A stretch of 64,000 bases of DNA from Channallabes apus. Taxonomy: Eukaryota > Chordata > Actinopteri > Siluriformes > Clariidae. Of the stretch, positions 19,888-31,334 are shown piece by piece (positions within the stretch are counted from its first letter, which is position 1; each line of letters opens with the position of its first letter). The position numbers were made by a program, and so were the translations under genes. The notes under the pieces are model-generated. The model searched no databases. It saw only the letters and a list, made by a program, of their open reading frames with translations, and was not told where the DNA came from. Location: NCBI GenBank assembly GCA_030522415.1, contig CM060121.1, forward strand, positions 6,228,476 to 6,292,475, in the 5' to 3' direction.

Positions 19888-20223
19888 AAACACAGAATGT
19901 TTTGAAACAAACACGGGGGCGCAGAGTACAGTTCACCTCTCCCAAATGAAGCGGACAAGAAGGGGGCTAAGTTATGTCTACCTTACTTTCTTACAAATAA
20001 CGCACATTTCGTTCAAAATATTATAAACACACACCAGTAGTTTGCACTTTTTTTCATTTATTTAATTGTGTGAAATGGCAAATAAAAATAGATAATAAAA
20101 ACGATGATGCTGTGGAGGTGAATTGGTTTAGTCTTGACTTCTGGTCGTGAGTGACAGCGTTGGGGGAAATCTGTTGATTTTCGAATCGTCGATTATAAAG
20201 TAAACACAGCGATGGAGTGTCAC

Positions 20224-21852
20224 ATCCGAACCAGTGGCGGACTGGGACAATAATTCAGGCCGGGAATTTGACTCCACTCCCAGGCCACCTCTGCTGCTGC
20301 AGTCACCACCACCCTATTCATGTAATCTACTGGACTGATAAACTTATAGGCTAACCCTATTATTGTAACAGGTAGACTACCAGGTGCAATATAAATGAAT
20401 TAAAAAATAACCCTTAACAACTCACTAGGAATACACCATTTATACTACCAAACCAATGACAAATAGAAAATTGGCTTTTTAAAAGAGATAATAAGAGACA
20501 CATTCACATGTTGAAATTTTACATTTTATGTATTTTCAGTGCTCAACTCTAGTATACCAAATGTATCAGAAACACAAACACAAATAAACTTAACAAAACC
20601 TATGACAGCGTAAGTAACAGATAATGTTTACTCAATTATGGCATTATGTAGAACAGACCAGTAAGAGTAAACAGTAAGTAATTAGCACTACTAGTGCACC
20701 GGCTTTCACTGTCTCCTTCATCTTTCCCTGAATCCTTCTCTCTCTCACTCTGCACATCTAGTTGCTCTGCAATATGAAATAAGCGTGTTCAATAATCTGT
20801 ATTTATAATTGTGCAGCCATCAGTTGTATGTCCCCAAAATCACAGTCCTACTACTGATCTTAGAATCATAAAAAGCACATGTTGTTTAAAAAGTATAGGC
20901 TGCTGCCTGCATGTTTAGTTTTGCTTATCTTAAACTTTACCTGAAGGTTCCTGCTCTGACTCTAACGCTGAACTGTCCACCACCTCTACTGTAGCTCAAC
21001 AGCAGGAGCATTTGCAGCACTAGTGCTACTGCTGCTACCTTCCTCACCTTTTCAAAATAAATAAATAAACAAACATTGTAGGCTGCATATTGTAGACTAG
21101 AAATGAAAAATCTAAATAACTAATACTGTATTCTTTTCCATACCATCTACTTGATTTATTTATTATTTAAAAAATTTGCCCCACTAACACTATTCTGTCT
21201 ACATTTTATTCATTTTTATTTATTATATTAAAAATATGCTACATGTAGACGAAACGAGACTTGACACAGCACAGCAGCACTTACATATTGTAGCTCGTTT
21301 GTTGGTTTAATTTTAACTATTGTGATTATCTAAGTGATTTGGATGAAAGTGTTCGTCTGCCAAATTATTATAAATATAATGTAAATGTAATCTTGACCGA
21401 CCTGTTCCCTTACTGGCGAACATGGCTGGGATTTTGCAGCAGCTTGCTGCGTCTGCGGCCGGGGCTTTTTTTCCTTTTTATACACTCTCTCTCTGCTCCT
21501 CCTTTGCGTTTAAGCTCCATTTTTTGAACGATTTAGTCAGATATACCCTGTCTCTGGATATAGCCAGATATTGGGCAGTGCGTCGCTGACGTTGGGTCAT
21601 GTGGGGGGTCATGTGGGAGGTCATGTGGGGGTTCATGTGGGAGTGTAATTTTCCCTCCTGATCGTCTAATCTTCCCTTTCCATTGCCTGATTCGTAGATT
21701 GAGAGATCCGTCAATTAATTAGTAGTTGCACACCAGCCTATCACATGCCAGGCTGATCGTCTGCACAGCGGCAGCCGGCAGGCCAGAACGACCGTCAGGC
21801 CACCGGGAAATGTCCCGGTGCTCCCGATGGACAGTCCGCCCCTGATCCGAAA
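20224..21852. mobile_element. non-autonomous hAT transposon with target duplication
   Basis: The element (20232-21844) starts CAGTGGCGGACTGG and ends with the inverse of CAGGGGCGGACTG. It is flanked by 8-base duplications, ATCCGAAC (20224-20231) and ATCCGAAA (21845-21852), with one mismatch. An eight-base target duplication and CAG-type ends are typical of hAT elements. The 1.6 kb interior has no transposase frame. Confidence 0.85.
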
Positions 21853-21899
21853 CACCTCAGTCCTCGGGAGGAAGGTCGGGCTCGCTGGATTACTGAGCC

Positions 21900-22397
21900 G
21901 CTGCTTTGTCTCCCCCTAGTGTGTCTACGTGTGTACTGTTCCCACCCACGCAACACTACTTGATTAGAGATCGTTCACATGTGTCTACCCCGTGTGTCTC
22001 ACTATTTATTCCAGCCGAACCCATAGCACCTTGTCTGTTCACCGTTGTGCACCATTCTATGTTGTGTGTCTCACCCTATGTCTTTTGTGTATTCTTCTAC
22101 CCAGGACTAAGAGGAGTCTGCAGGCGTGAGAACGTAGATTTTTTAAGATACCTTCTCCAAGGTCAAGTTCAAGGCTGACAAAGATTCAGCGCTGTGGTCG
22201 ACACGAGGTCTACATAACCATTTCGTTTGGTGTTTTCTTGTTAGCTCTACTAGCCTGCCTGCAGACCCAGTCTGGGGAAGCAACCCCAGTTCTTTTGTTT
22301 TTTTTGGACATTACTTTAAAAATAAATAAATCCTTTTGTTCAGCGATAACCCTGCATCTGCGTTCCCTCTCTCTCTCTAACTATGGAACCCATGACA
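21900..22397 (+). repeat. possible solo LTR
   Basis: The segment contains a pyrimidine-rich part, AATAAATAAATCC, then TGCATCTGCGTTCC and ends near CATGACA. This resembles the R-U5 end of gypsy-type LTRs. No second copy is in the window, so the assignment is weak. Confidence 0.35.
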
Positions 22398-23273
22398 TGG
22401 AAAGAAAAAGGCCAACGCTGTCAGGGGCCCAATTTAGAAAAAAAAGAAAAAATGAGAAGAAACGGGCAAAAGATAAAAGTATGCAACAATGTTCTCTCTG
22501 TATGATTAAGTTATTCATGTCATTATGTTCATTAGTGGTATAACGTTAACTCTTCGGTTTGTTAGCCTTCTTGTTTATGATGCTATGCCCTATGCTTACC
22601 TTGCTGAAAAACACACAAAATAAAAGCCTAATTTACAAACCAAAGAAATTCTAATGGTTTCTATTAAATACCACAAAATGTAACCACAAAATTATGCTTT
22701 GCAGCAAGACTGTTGCAAGTACAGTTATTTATTTCCATTGTTTATTATGTTAATGTTGGCTATAGCCAATATATTTACAATATATTTACAGTATACTGTA
22801 AATAGCCAGTTTAATTTACATATGTATAGATAGTTTAAAAGACATTTTCCATTTGCTATAACTCTGTTACGTGACAAAGCATATAATCTGAGGCAGTAAA
22901 TTAACCAAGGAGCTAATTGTTCCTCCCTTAGATTAGATTATAATAGATTAATAAAGTGTCTAATGACTGCCATCAAAAACCATGAGCCTCTTTGAGCTCA
23001 TCACTTTTATGCACGATAAGGATCTATCTGAGATCTACCCCAACTTTTGGACTGCTCAGGATTGCACTTACATTGCCAGTGACTGTAGCTCAAGCAGAGA
23101 GGAGCTTTTCCAAACTCAGGTTAATCAACACATACCTGAGGTCAACCATGTCTCAGGAACGGCTCACTGGCCTCGCTGTCATAAGCAGAAATCATGCAAT
23201 AGGGGAGCAGATCTCATATGATGCCATTATTGATGACTTTGCATCTAGAAAGGCCAGAAAAGTCAGATTTTAA
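22398..23273 (+). pseudogene. internally deleted hAT transposase (ZMYM1-like type)
   Basis: The beginning (about 22398-22480) encodes MERKRPTLSGAQFRKKRK, a basic start I know from ZMYM1-like hAT proteins of fish. The end (22992-23273) encodes the hAT C-terminal dimerisation region, with LTLPVTVAQAERSFSKLRL and YLRSTMSQERL. The catalytic middle is absent; the 500 bases between are AT-rich non-coding DNA. It is a dead deletion derivative. Which end repeats belong to it is unclear. Confidence 0.72.
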
Positions 23274-23429
23274 TTTCAGTTTGTAGTTTCTGTTCTGCAG
23301 TGAAGTAAATAAGTTATTTTTCTTTAGTGTGATTTGTTCTATATTAATTCTATATTTATATAATATCTGTTTGTACACAGTATATTTATTTAAGTTATGA
23401 GTAGTTTAATAAAATGTGTGGTGTGTACA

Positions 23430-24560
23430 AAATGTGTACCATCATTACAGGAGAGCTGAATTCCGTACTGTGTTACAGTGTACAATAAAGAAATGAAAGT
23501 GCACCTGTCTGAGAAAAATCATCAACTAGTAACCTGTTGTGTGTGTGTGTGTTTTCATTTTGTGTTTTTAATTATTTGTTACATTTAATTGTGAAAATAA
23601 GAACAAAAATCAATAGGGATAATAGCATGTGTTTTTTTTTTTAATTAAATGATAAACAAATTATTTATAATGATATTAAACAAACTATTTAGAAGCATTT
23701 TTGTGAGGCATATAGAATGTGATATTATAGATTCATTATTGTAGAATCATTGTGATATAGCATTTTGTCAGATCACTCATCACTTCACTTCCACTGTGAA
23801 AACTGCACTCGCTTTAGACTTCTTTAAAGCTCCATGGTAACAGTTATGATGGAAAAGAAAATCCTCCACAGAGTAAAGCATTAGGCCAATTAAGTAGCTT
23901 TAAAAATTTTTTTTAACCATTTAGTGCCAAGTCCTGTTTTTTGCTTAGGTTTGCTTAGTCCTGCTTTTTGATTAGGAAAATGTGCTTTTGGAGTGCTGAA
24001 AGTGGTAACTAAAAAAATGGCGATTTATGGATGTCTTGAACTCTCTTGCTTAAACTACATTTTTCATTTCATTAAGCATAAACTGTACAAATGTAAAATT
24101 AATATCCAGAGATAAGTTCTCTCACTGAGACCCTGGTCATGAGTTATGAGAAACTGCAAGAGCAAAATGAAACTACTTTCTACACTCAAAATAACATTAT
24201 TCTGAAATAGAGGAAGTTCTATAGTTATTGTTAAAACCTCGTTTCCTGTACAAAGGTTACTTGACAGAAAAAAAAAGAGAGGGACAGAATGCAACAATGG
24301 AATCAGAATAGAAATGTATATGTATGTTCAGCCAGTGCATTAAAGAACAATCCTTCTACTTTATCCATAAAGTTGGACAATTAACAGCTCTGTCTTAACG
24401 CAAATATGTGCCCTGGCTAGTTCCCATGACGTGTAACTGAGAACTTATGACTTATGTAATCAGCCAAACTACTGTAGGGTTTGGTTGTCTAGACTAAACT
24501 ACAGTATTTTGGTCTCATCACACTCACAGACTAGACATTGGTGTACAACCATTGTATCCA
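23430..24560 (-). pseudogene. relic of a fourth receptor gene 5' region, signal exon deleted
   Basis: Three pieces match the 5' regions of genes 1-3 in order. 23446-23520 matches the intron block next to V exons (CCGTACTGTGTTACAGTG). About 23745-23900 matches intron 1 near 52630-52790 (TGTAGAATCAT, CTTTAGACT-CTTTAAAGCT). 24060-24500 matches the upstream flank (TAAGTTCTCTC, AGAGGAAGTTCT, TGTAACTGAGAACTTATGAC). The position of the signal exon, near 24100, is missing: the intron side runs straight into the 5' flank. No V exon follows. So this is a dead copy. Confidence 0.7.
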
Positions 24561-26430
24561 ATGTCATACTGAATACATTTCCCCACTACACAGCGTGAAA
24601 TCAATTAAAACAAGTTGCATTCACTCCACACACATTAATATAATCATATTTATGTATAAATTTTATATATTTAAATGAAATTATTTGAATGTACACAACT
24701 GTTTTTTTCTTCTTCTTGAGATTCTCTGTTATGAGCATCACTTAATAATATAGCATACTCATGTTTTTCACACTCCTCGGAGGAGAGTGCGGCAAAATGA
24801 CAGGTGGCATTGATGATTCCACAAATTGCTATCCACTCATTCTTCATCTTTACATTTTACTTTCTCCTCCGCAAACAAAAAACGTCTCATCTTCACTTCA
24901 GTTTTGCTTTCTTTTAAAAATCATTTTGGTCAGATTATGACAGTCCTACTGTACACAGCTCTGTTGTAGATCTTTTAAACAGTGATTGGAGCAGTTTGAT
25001 TAGAATAACGTCATGCAGCCAAGTCACGGATCTATAAGTTTTGTCTGTGTGCATAAAGCTTTCATACTGATTTCATCATTTCACCTTTCAACTGTTTAAA
25101 ACTATAAAAGCCTGTAAAAACTACAACACTCACTATAATGTGAAGCCTACTTTGTGGCTCAGTGTCGTAAACAGTGACATCACATGCATTCCGCGCAGTC
25201 CTACTCCTCACTGCTTAAACAACTTTTATGTCCTACTCTGAGCTAGGAATATTTTCAGTCCTAGATTAACATTGAGCCCAATTCCTAGGAGTGATTCTGA
25301 GACGCTTTGTAAATACGGGCCCAGATCTCTCAGTGGCTCAAGGACTTTTTATTGGGGAGAACTGTTCATGTAAGATATAGGGAGAGCTATTCAAAGAATT
25401 TTGCACTTGAAAATGGAAGACCTCAACGCAGCATAGTTCTTTATAATTCTACTTCATGATAGATTTCACCTCACTAGAAGGAAAGAACAATGGGCCTGAG
25501 TTTTTGTCTTGAGTCACATAGTATATAGTATAAAGGCTTATATAGATAGTTGTTATAGTTTTCATTGGTTAATAGATGCACGCGCTGACCTGCCTTCATC
25601 ATGGTGTTTTTTAGCAAGTGGTCACCAAAATGCCAAATTTCCCATCAAAAACAGGTTTGACCATTATTGTACTGTAGGTTACTGACAGTAAGAGTGTCTT
25701 CATTGTTTTGTCACTATGCAGTATCCACTCTGGAGCAATACCTGTCAGTTACAGTCAGAGGCATCATGCGTTCAGTTTTTGAGGGGGTAAAATTTCATCC
25801 ATGACTAATTACACTGATATTAATTACTTATAAGTTAATCACTGATGCTAAAAACACTTTACAAACGTTACAAGTAATATTCTAAAGCTATTAATAATTT
25901 AGTTTAAAAAAAGTGTCTGAAAAGTGTTGTAGTCGAAAAAATGGCAGTCGTCATGAGGAACTGCAAAGGCATGAAGACTTTTTTGTTAGACCCTTTGTTT
26001 TCAGGGGAAAGAAGGCCACATTTGTCAAAAACATTTGCAGGAGACTTCATAATTGGACAGCCTTAGTCGTGATGCTGTGGTGTAATCGGCCTTCACGCAT
26101 CCATCGAAGGATTTAGTCCTGGAATTGAGAAACACCCTTAGTCATCTGTTTGCCACCTGATTTGTTGAAGAGAAGCTTTAGACATTACAGTTTCCAACTG
26201 ATCATGTTCTTCTGTTTGTACCTTCTGACATTATATATAAAATTAATAGATGACATTCACAGGCAGAGTTTGCAGGGAGTCAGGAAGGTTTTCTAATTGC
26301 TTGTGCATGTTTGTTGGATTTAAGTTAGTACGCATATTTTATAGTTTTCAGTTTAACATGTAATTAGTTCATTTGAAAACCAAACAATTTAGGAAATGGA
26401 TTCTTAATCGTTTAATATAAACTAACTGAT
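24561..26430. other. gene-free stretch with a Harbinger-like end
   Basis: Near 25240-25325 the text CTAGGAGTGATTCTGAGACG followed by CTTTGTAAATACGGGCCC resembles the terminal sequence of PIF/Harbinger-type MITEs in fish. The rest, including a short plus-strand frame at 25913-26116, is unclassified. Confidence 0.45.
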
Positions 26431-26439
26431 ATTTCACTT

Positions 26440-26606
26440 TTAGCAGACTTTATCATCTCCAGTTTGCTTCAATTGTGTGCACTCGTGTAAAACACAAATC
26501 CCTGCATCAGCATGTGTGTGGTATAGTACAGTACAGAAGAAGAAACTTCTTTGATTTGCTGTGTTGTTTGGCTTTATGGCAAGTCTGTCAGTATTATCTT
26601 CTGATA
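26440..26606 (-). CDS. cytoplasmic tail exon of gene 2 (proposed)
   Basis: After the acceptor TTACACACAG the frame, taken in the phase left by the TM exon, runs 55 codons to TAA at 26442-26440. It contains SEDNTDRLAIKPNNT and a Tyr in TVLYHTHA. The phase match supports it. There is no paralogous copy to compare, so it could be chance. Confidence 0.5.
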
Positions 26607-26886
26607 CTGTGTGTAAATGCAAAACAAGCCATTCAGTCTATACCATCTTCAGTTATACAGTGTTCATCTTGGAGGCAAAAGTCAAACTCTGCCGATGAAG
26701 ATATTATATAATTTTGTATAATCTTTCTTATTATGAAAGAATTTTCTATAATATTAAGGATTAAAGTCTTACTCTCAGATATTGTCTGTTTCCTGTAGAA
26801 TCTGGGGTAGATATAAACCCCACCTACTAACAGTGACAGCAGGATGATGACTTCAGAAAACCATATGGACACGAACACCATAAAAC

Positions 26887-26925
<39 letters not shown>

Positions 26926-29096
26926 TGGTTAACTGTACCTTGTTACCTTGCCATTGGTCTCCTGAGTAAAGCACATTGACATGAGAATTCTTAATGCCCT
27001 GCAGAACAAATAGATCCGCTACATGTCACATTTAAGTTTTATTTTATCTTTAGTAACTGCCTTTTGGGCATTAGTGGCTCAGGGGTAGGTTTCCTGGAAG
27101 CCCGGGCTCAATTCCCAACGCATGCCCAATGACCAGACACTGGATGCAGTACCGGTCACAAGCGCAGGCAAAAAATGGGAGAGTTGTGTCTGGAAGGGCA
27201 TCTAGAATAAACCCTTGCAAAGTTGCGTGTGAATCAGGTTGTCCGCTGTGGCGACCTCTTTATAAGAGAACTTACTTAATTAATTAACTTAAGTTTTAAG
27301 TACTCCATACTTTAGTGACATCTGCGCTTGAAAACAATTATGAAGTTGAGGGATGTAGCTGATGTTGTGGAACTATCAGACCCATATTTCAAACAATATA
27401 CTTAAACTACTACTATCTCTACCATTTCTACCACTAGCTATTTTTGTATGTTTAGGGACTGAACTAACCTTTCAACTCTTTTTAAGATTAGATCCAATAT
27501 TTTCCTGTTTTTGTTTTTGTATTCCTAAACTGTTACATTGTTGTTGCTTTTCCAAGCATTATTATAAAAGACTCGACTCACCAGTGCATGGGTGGAGTTC
27601 AGTGGTAATGTGATCACGGCTGACATTATTTTCTACATAGCAGGTGATTTTTCCATGATAGTCTTTATTCAGTATGAGAGTGATGTTCCTGTTCGCTAGT
27701 TGAGGGACTGTGTTTAAATCAGAAGTCCAGTTGAAGTGGAGGTTGTCTCCATTAGCAGAACAGGACACTTTCATGATTACAGGGGACGAGCAGCTGTAAG
27801 ACACTTTCACTAAGGACACCTGAGCTGTAGATTATAGATAAACACATTAGAATGAATTATTACAGGGGCACTTGATAGCTAAAACACATTGTCAAACCAA
27901 AATGCAACAACAAATCATAAATACAACATTAATAATCATAATGTATTACCTTAAATTGCATTTTTTTAATGTTTCAATAAAAATGGGCTTTTGTATCTGC
28001 ATTCATGAATTTAAATAATGTTTTTCCCCTAATTTTTTTATTCTTATGTTAACATTAGATTTAAGCTTAATAGGAAATCAAATATCTTTTATATCAATGC
28101 ATGCACTTCCTGATTAGATAACACATTTCTGTAAATAATTGTAAACAATGGGAGAGACTATAGTGTGTAGGACATAACTGTTAAATTGTAAATGTTGTAG
28201 TGTGTTGTGATTAGAGCTTGTGTGTTCCTACTGTACCTTCAGTTTTCAGCTGGAGAGAATAAATGCCTTTATTAGTCCCGTGGACATCATAGGTGTCTAA
28301 AATGAATGTTCCAGAATTGGTCCTTTCTGCACTGGTTAGTATCAGCGTTTTATTATCATAAACAAACTGCCATCTTGGGATATTTGGTGTTGATTGGTTA
28401 CTTAGAAGTTTTCTATGTTTTAGAATTGAACAATATGTATCTTTCTTGTCTGTGACCTTTAGGTTAAACCCATCCTTCAGAGGCATTTGCAGGTGCAGTT
28501 GTTGTCCCAGAGCTACATAACACTGATTACTCTCAGTAAATCTACAGACAAAGGGATCCTGAAACAGCAAACCTGCAGGCGAAATTTAAAAAAATCAAGA
28601 ATATTCTTAGTACAGTAAAACGTTGGATTACGAGTAACGCAGTTTACGAGTGTTACGCAAGACGAGCAAAGATTTATAATACATTTTGACTTGAAAACCG
28701 AGCATTGTCTTGGTTTACGAGCACCGAGTGTCATGTATCACGCATGCACTTCACGTGATCACAACTGAGCCAACGGTTTTTCTCTCTCTTGCGCTGCAGG
28801 TAATCATCTCCCCTGCTGGGTCTTAGTGCTTGTCTCTTTCTGGTATAATCAACATCCGTGTGTGTGTTTTAATTTCTCTTGCAGAGTGTTTTGACACCGC
28901 GCCAGTTCACACACACACACACACATACACACACACACACACACTCTCTCTCTCTCTTGCCTTTACTGTGTGTCAGTGTTTGAGTGTGTTATGTGTGTAT
29001 GTGTTTTTCTTTCTTTTGCGCTGCAGAGTGTGTGTGTTATGTGTGTGCGCGCGCGTAATTTGACACCGTGCCGGTTCACTCTCTCTCTTGCCTTTA

Positions 29097-29173
<77 letters not shown>

Positions 29174-30972
29174 AGAGAGGGCGTGCTTCACTCACACACA
29201 ACCGGCATGGTGTTAAAAAGAATATATTTATTTAAGCTATGAGCAGTTAATTAATTGTTTTTGCAGAATTTTTGTCTGTTGAGGGATTTGTGCAATCGAT
29301 AAATGTAAGGTAAATATACATTTGTTTTACTACAATAAAACGTGACTGTTTGTACAAAATGTGAACTTTGTCTCTTTTTTTTTAGGTGGATGGGGCGCTA
29401 AGAGGGCGTCTCGCTCGGGGAGTAATTAAATGTAGAACCGCCACTGCAGTTGAAAGAAATGAAAGTGAAAATAAGTACACATATTTGGTGAATATCACCA
29501 AGAGCCAACTTAAAATGTGTGGCTTACATTATTCGTTTACATTTCGGCATTTGGCAGATGCTCTCATCCAGAGAGACTTACATTTTTATCTTATTATACA
29601 TCTGAGCAGTTGAGGGTTAAGGGCCTTGCTCAAGGGCCCAACAGTGGCAACTTGGTGGTTGTGGCGTTTGAACCTGGGACCTTCCGAACCGTAGACCAAT
29701 GCCTTAACCACTGAGCTACTACTGACCCCTGATATATTTTGTATAAAAAAATTATACATTAAAAAAAATTATAGTAATAATAAGATAACAGGTATTTACC
29801 AAACTACTAAAGTGTAAAGCCTGATGGTGATATCTTGTCAAAGAATATATGAGATATAAACAGAACCATAGAATTATGACTAAGCTATGACTAAGGGCTA
29901 ACACTAAACATCAAGCTAACGTTAAAAACAATAATTCCAGAGACAACAATAAACTAAATTGAACATAACAGTAACATTAACAGAGTAGCTAACAGGGGAA
30001 ACAAAACAGATACAAAACAGGCCCAATTAAAATACACAATATAAAAAGGCAAACTTGTAAAAACAGAATGAGATGCTGCACAATACAATTATGAAAGTGT
30101 GACTGTAGTGATACTTATACACTTATACACTACAGTGTACTTTCATTACCATGGATGGTGCTGGATGTATTTTAAAAATAAGTTTTCAGTAGAATTATTA
30201 GTTCATTTAAAAATTCAACAGATGGCGCTGTCCTGTTTTTTCTTATACACACTTATCAGTGTGCAATTGAAATGTAAGTAATAAATGCAATCTCCCACGT
30301 TCAATCCGCATACTTCACGGTATCACATAAAAATTTTAGTTCATTCAAAAATTCAACAGATGACAGAGTACATTTTTTAAACATGCTTATGATTGTGCAA
30401 TTGAAATCTACTTAATAAACGTGACCTCACACCTTTACTCCACAGTAATAAATACAAACACTTTACTTAACCGAAAAGGCTAGCAAAATCAGATCTATAG
30501 AATTAGCATTGTGATTTGGATAATATTGCCGTTCGTAAAACCTTGTTGCTCTTATTTGACTAAGCTTGAAATGCAGATTCTCAGAGGTCTTTCACGCAAA
30601 TGAAGTCGCGGGCACAGCTAGCACAGGAATAGATAGATAGATAGCACTGTGAAAACTGTATTGGCTTTAGGCTCATACAGTATCTACGGCATGTTAAGGG
30701 TTAAGCAGCAGACGAGTTCGGTATTTCAGCATGTAAAGTAATATATTTAACACAGGTAAAGTCATTTCCAGAAGAAAAAAAGCATTTTATACAGTTGATG
30801 TGATGGAAGTGTTCATTTAAAATACAGATTAATTGATATTGGGACTCTCTTGATTTAACCATATTTTATTATTTGTTAATAAATAAATAAATTGTGTTTA
30901 AACAGGATAAAACCTACCCATGGCAGCTTGTGTAAAAATCCATAGGATTCCAAAGGTGACGTGTATTCTCAT
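26440..30972 (-). CDS. Gene 2: CD2/SLAM-like receptor, V-C2-TM-tail
   Basis: Five minus-strand exons join in frame: 30972-30918, 28572-28237, 27824-27582, 26886-26773 and 26606-26440, total 915 bases, 304 residues plus stop. Order: signal peptide (1-18), V-like domain (about 19-131), C2-like domain (about 131-212) with four Cys, transmembrane segment (about 222-240), cytoplasmic tail (about 55 residues). This is the two-domain plan of CD48/CD244/SLAM receptors, which bind family members on other leukocytes. The tail has one Tyr in a TVLYHTHA context, which is close to but not a proper ITSM (TxYxxV/I) or ITIM. All splice sites are GT-AG. The last exon rests on a good acceptor and matching phase only. 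Orthology cannot be settled. Confidence 0.78.
26773..26886 (-). CDS. transmembrane exon of gene 2
   Basis: 114 bases, phase 1-1. The acceptor is the end of a CT tract (TCTCTCAG) and the donor is A|GTAAGA. It encodes a short extracellular stem with Trp and Glu, then EVIILLSLLVGGVYIY as membrane helix, then basic residues (RFYRK) as stop-transfer. Clearly related to the exon at 39525-39636. Confidence 0.87.
26889..26923. repeat. (GA)n microsatellite forming a splice-acceptor pyrimidine tract
   Basis: On the coding (minus) strand it is a CT repeat that runs into the CAG acceptor of the TM exon of gene 2. A matching repeat lies beside the TM exon of gene 3. Confidence 0.92.
27065..27280 (+). mobile_element. 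tRNA-derived SINE, diverged
   Basis: Box A-like GTGGCTCAGGGGT, box B-like GGCTCAATTCCC, body with GGAAGGGCATC and end TCCGCTGTGGCGACC. Same family as 7413-7665. It lies between the C2 and TM exons of gene 2. Confidence 0.75.
27582..27824 (-). CDS. C2-like Ig exon of gene 2
   Basis: 243 bases, phase 1-1; acceptor TCTACAG, donor G|GTGAGT. The domain starts AQVSLVKVSYSC and ends ELHPCTG. Four Cys (YSC, VSCSA, ITCYVEN, HPC) could form the two disulfides of CD2-family second domains. Several N-glycosylation sites are present (NWT, NIT). It is the membrane-proximal domain. Confidence 0.9.
27840..28236. other. intron between V and C2 of gene 2
   Basis: AT-rich; no gene or recognisable repeat. Confidence 0.65.
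28237..28572 (-). CDS. V-like Ig exon E (gene 2)
   Basis: 336 bases, phase 1-1; acceptor CCTGCAG, donor GAAG|GTACAG. It keeps FQDPFVCRF, VALGQQLHLQMP and WQFVYDNKT but is the most diverged of the GLLFQD group, with a changed middle (KKDTYCSILKHRK, adding a Cys) and TNSGTFIL instead of SDSGTYTL. Sequons at NQS and NKT. Confidence 0.9.
28611..29447. mobile_element. inserted DNA element with microsatellites (intron of gene 2)
   Basis: The segment interrupts the block that normally adjoins V exons: host-like sequence stops after TCTTAGTA (28612) and resumes at GTTGAAAGAAATG (29448). The left end reads CAGTAAAACGTTGGATTACG after TA. The right end, inverted, reads CAGTGGCGGTTCTACATT, a hAT-like end. 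The ends do not match, so more than one insertion may be involved. The interior holds AC, CT and GT tracts and a duplicated TTGACACCG-TGCC block. A related right end is at 48940-49085. Confidence 0.6.
29097..29170. repeat. (GT)n microsatellite
   Basis: Long pure GT tract inside the inserted element. Confidence 0.96.
29530..29732 (-). mobile_element. tRNA-derived SINE (minus), classic fish type
   Basis: On the minus strand: GTAGCTCAGTGGTTAAGGC (box A) and GGTTCAAACGCC (box B), then a body and the end GGATGAGAGCATCTGCCAAATG, a tail found in many fish SINEs. It lies in intron 1 of gene 2. Confidence 0.88.
29733..30180. other. intron 1 of gene 2, nothing recognised
   Basis: AT-rich DNA; no gene or clear element. 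Confidence 0.5.
30185..30435. repeat. imperfect tandem duplication (about 155-base unit)
   Basis: AGTTCATT-AAAAATTCAACAG occurs at about 30198 and 30339, each followed by GTGCAATTGAAAT-TA-TTAATAAA. The units are diverged. Confidence 0.75.
30918..30972 (-). CDS. signal-peptide exon of gene 2
   Basis: The ATG at 30972 starts MRIHVTFGILWIFTQAAM, with a split Gly codon at donor G|GTAGGT. 55 coding bases, phase 1. A hydrophobic core of about 10 residues fits a signal peptide. The start is chosen because the same ATG is conserved in all three copies. Confidence 0.88.
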
Positions 30973-31270
30973 TTGTCTAGAGATCAGTTCTCTCTCTGTA
31001 CTTGATAGTGATCTTAATCATGAATGATGAGCAAGATGAGGCTCATCACTAGGATTAATGATAGCTTTACTGAAAAGTATAGGTAGGTTCACACTTATGT
31101 CACTTCCTGTGCATGAGTCAATAACTGGCTTTTTCTGTAGTTGCAGTCGAACGCCGGTCTGTTTGTCTTGGTTGTCTTGTCATAGAAAATATTTTTCCAT
31201 TCCTACTGATACGGCCTACAAACATTTCAAAATAGCCAGGTTGTTTTTGTTTCATCACAGTAATATTTAA
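30973..31270 (-). promoter_or_regulatory. 5' flank of gene 2, conserved cluster block
   Basis: Matches the flanks of genes 1 and 3: AGTTCTCTCTCTGTACTTG next to the ATG, GATGAGCAAGATGA, and further up CTACAAACATTTC with AGCCAGG. Likely 5' UTR and promoter; exact start of transcription not visible. Confidence 0.55.
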
Positions 31271-31334
31271 TGTCATATCACTGTTTACATTTACAATGTG
31301 CAAAATTGTTGAGCCAGCCCTCGTTTTTCATATT

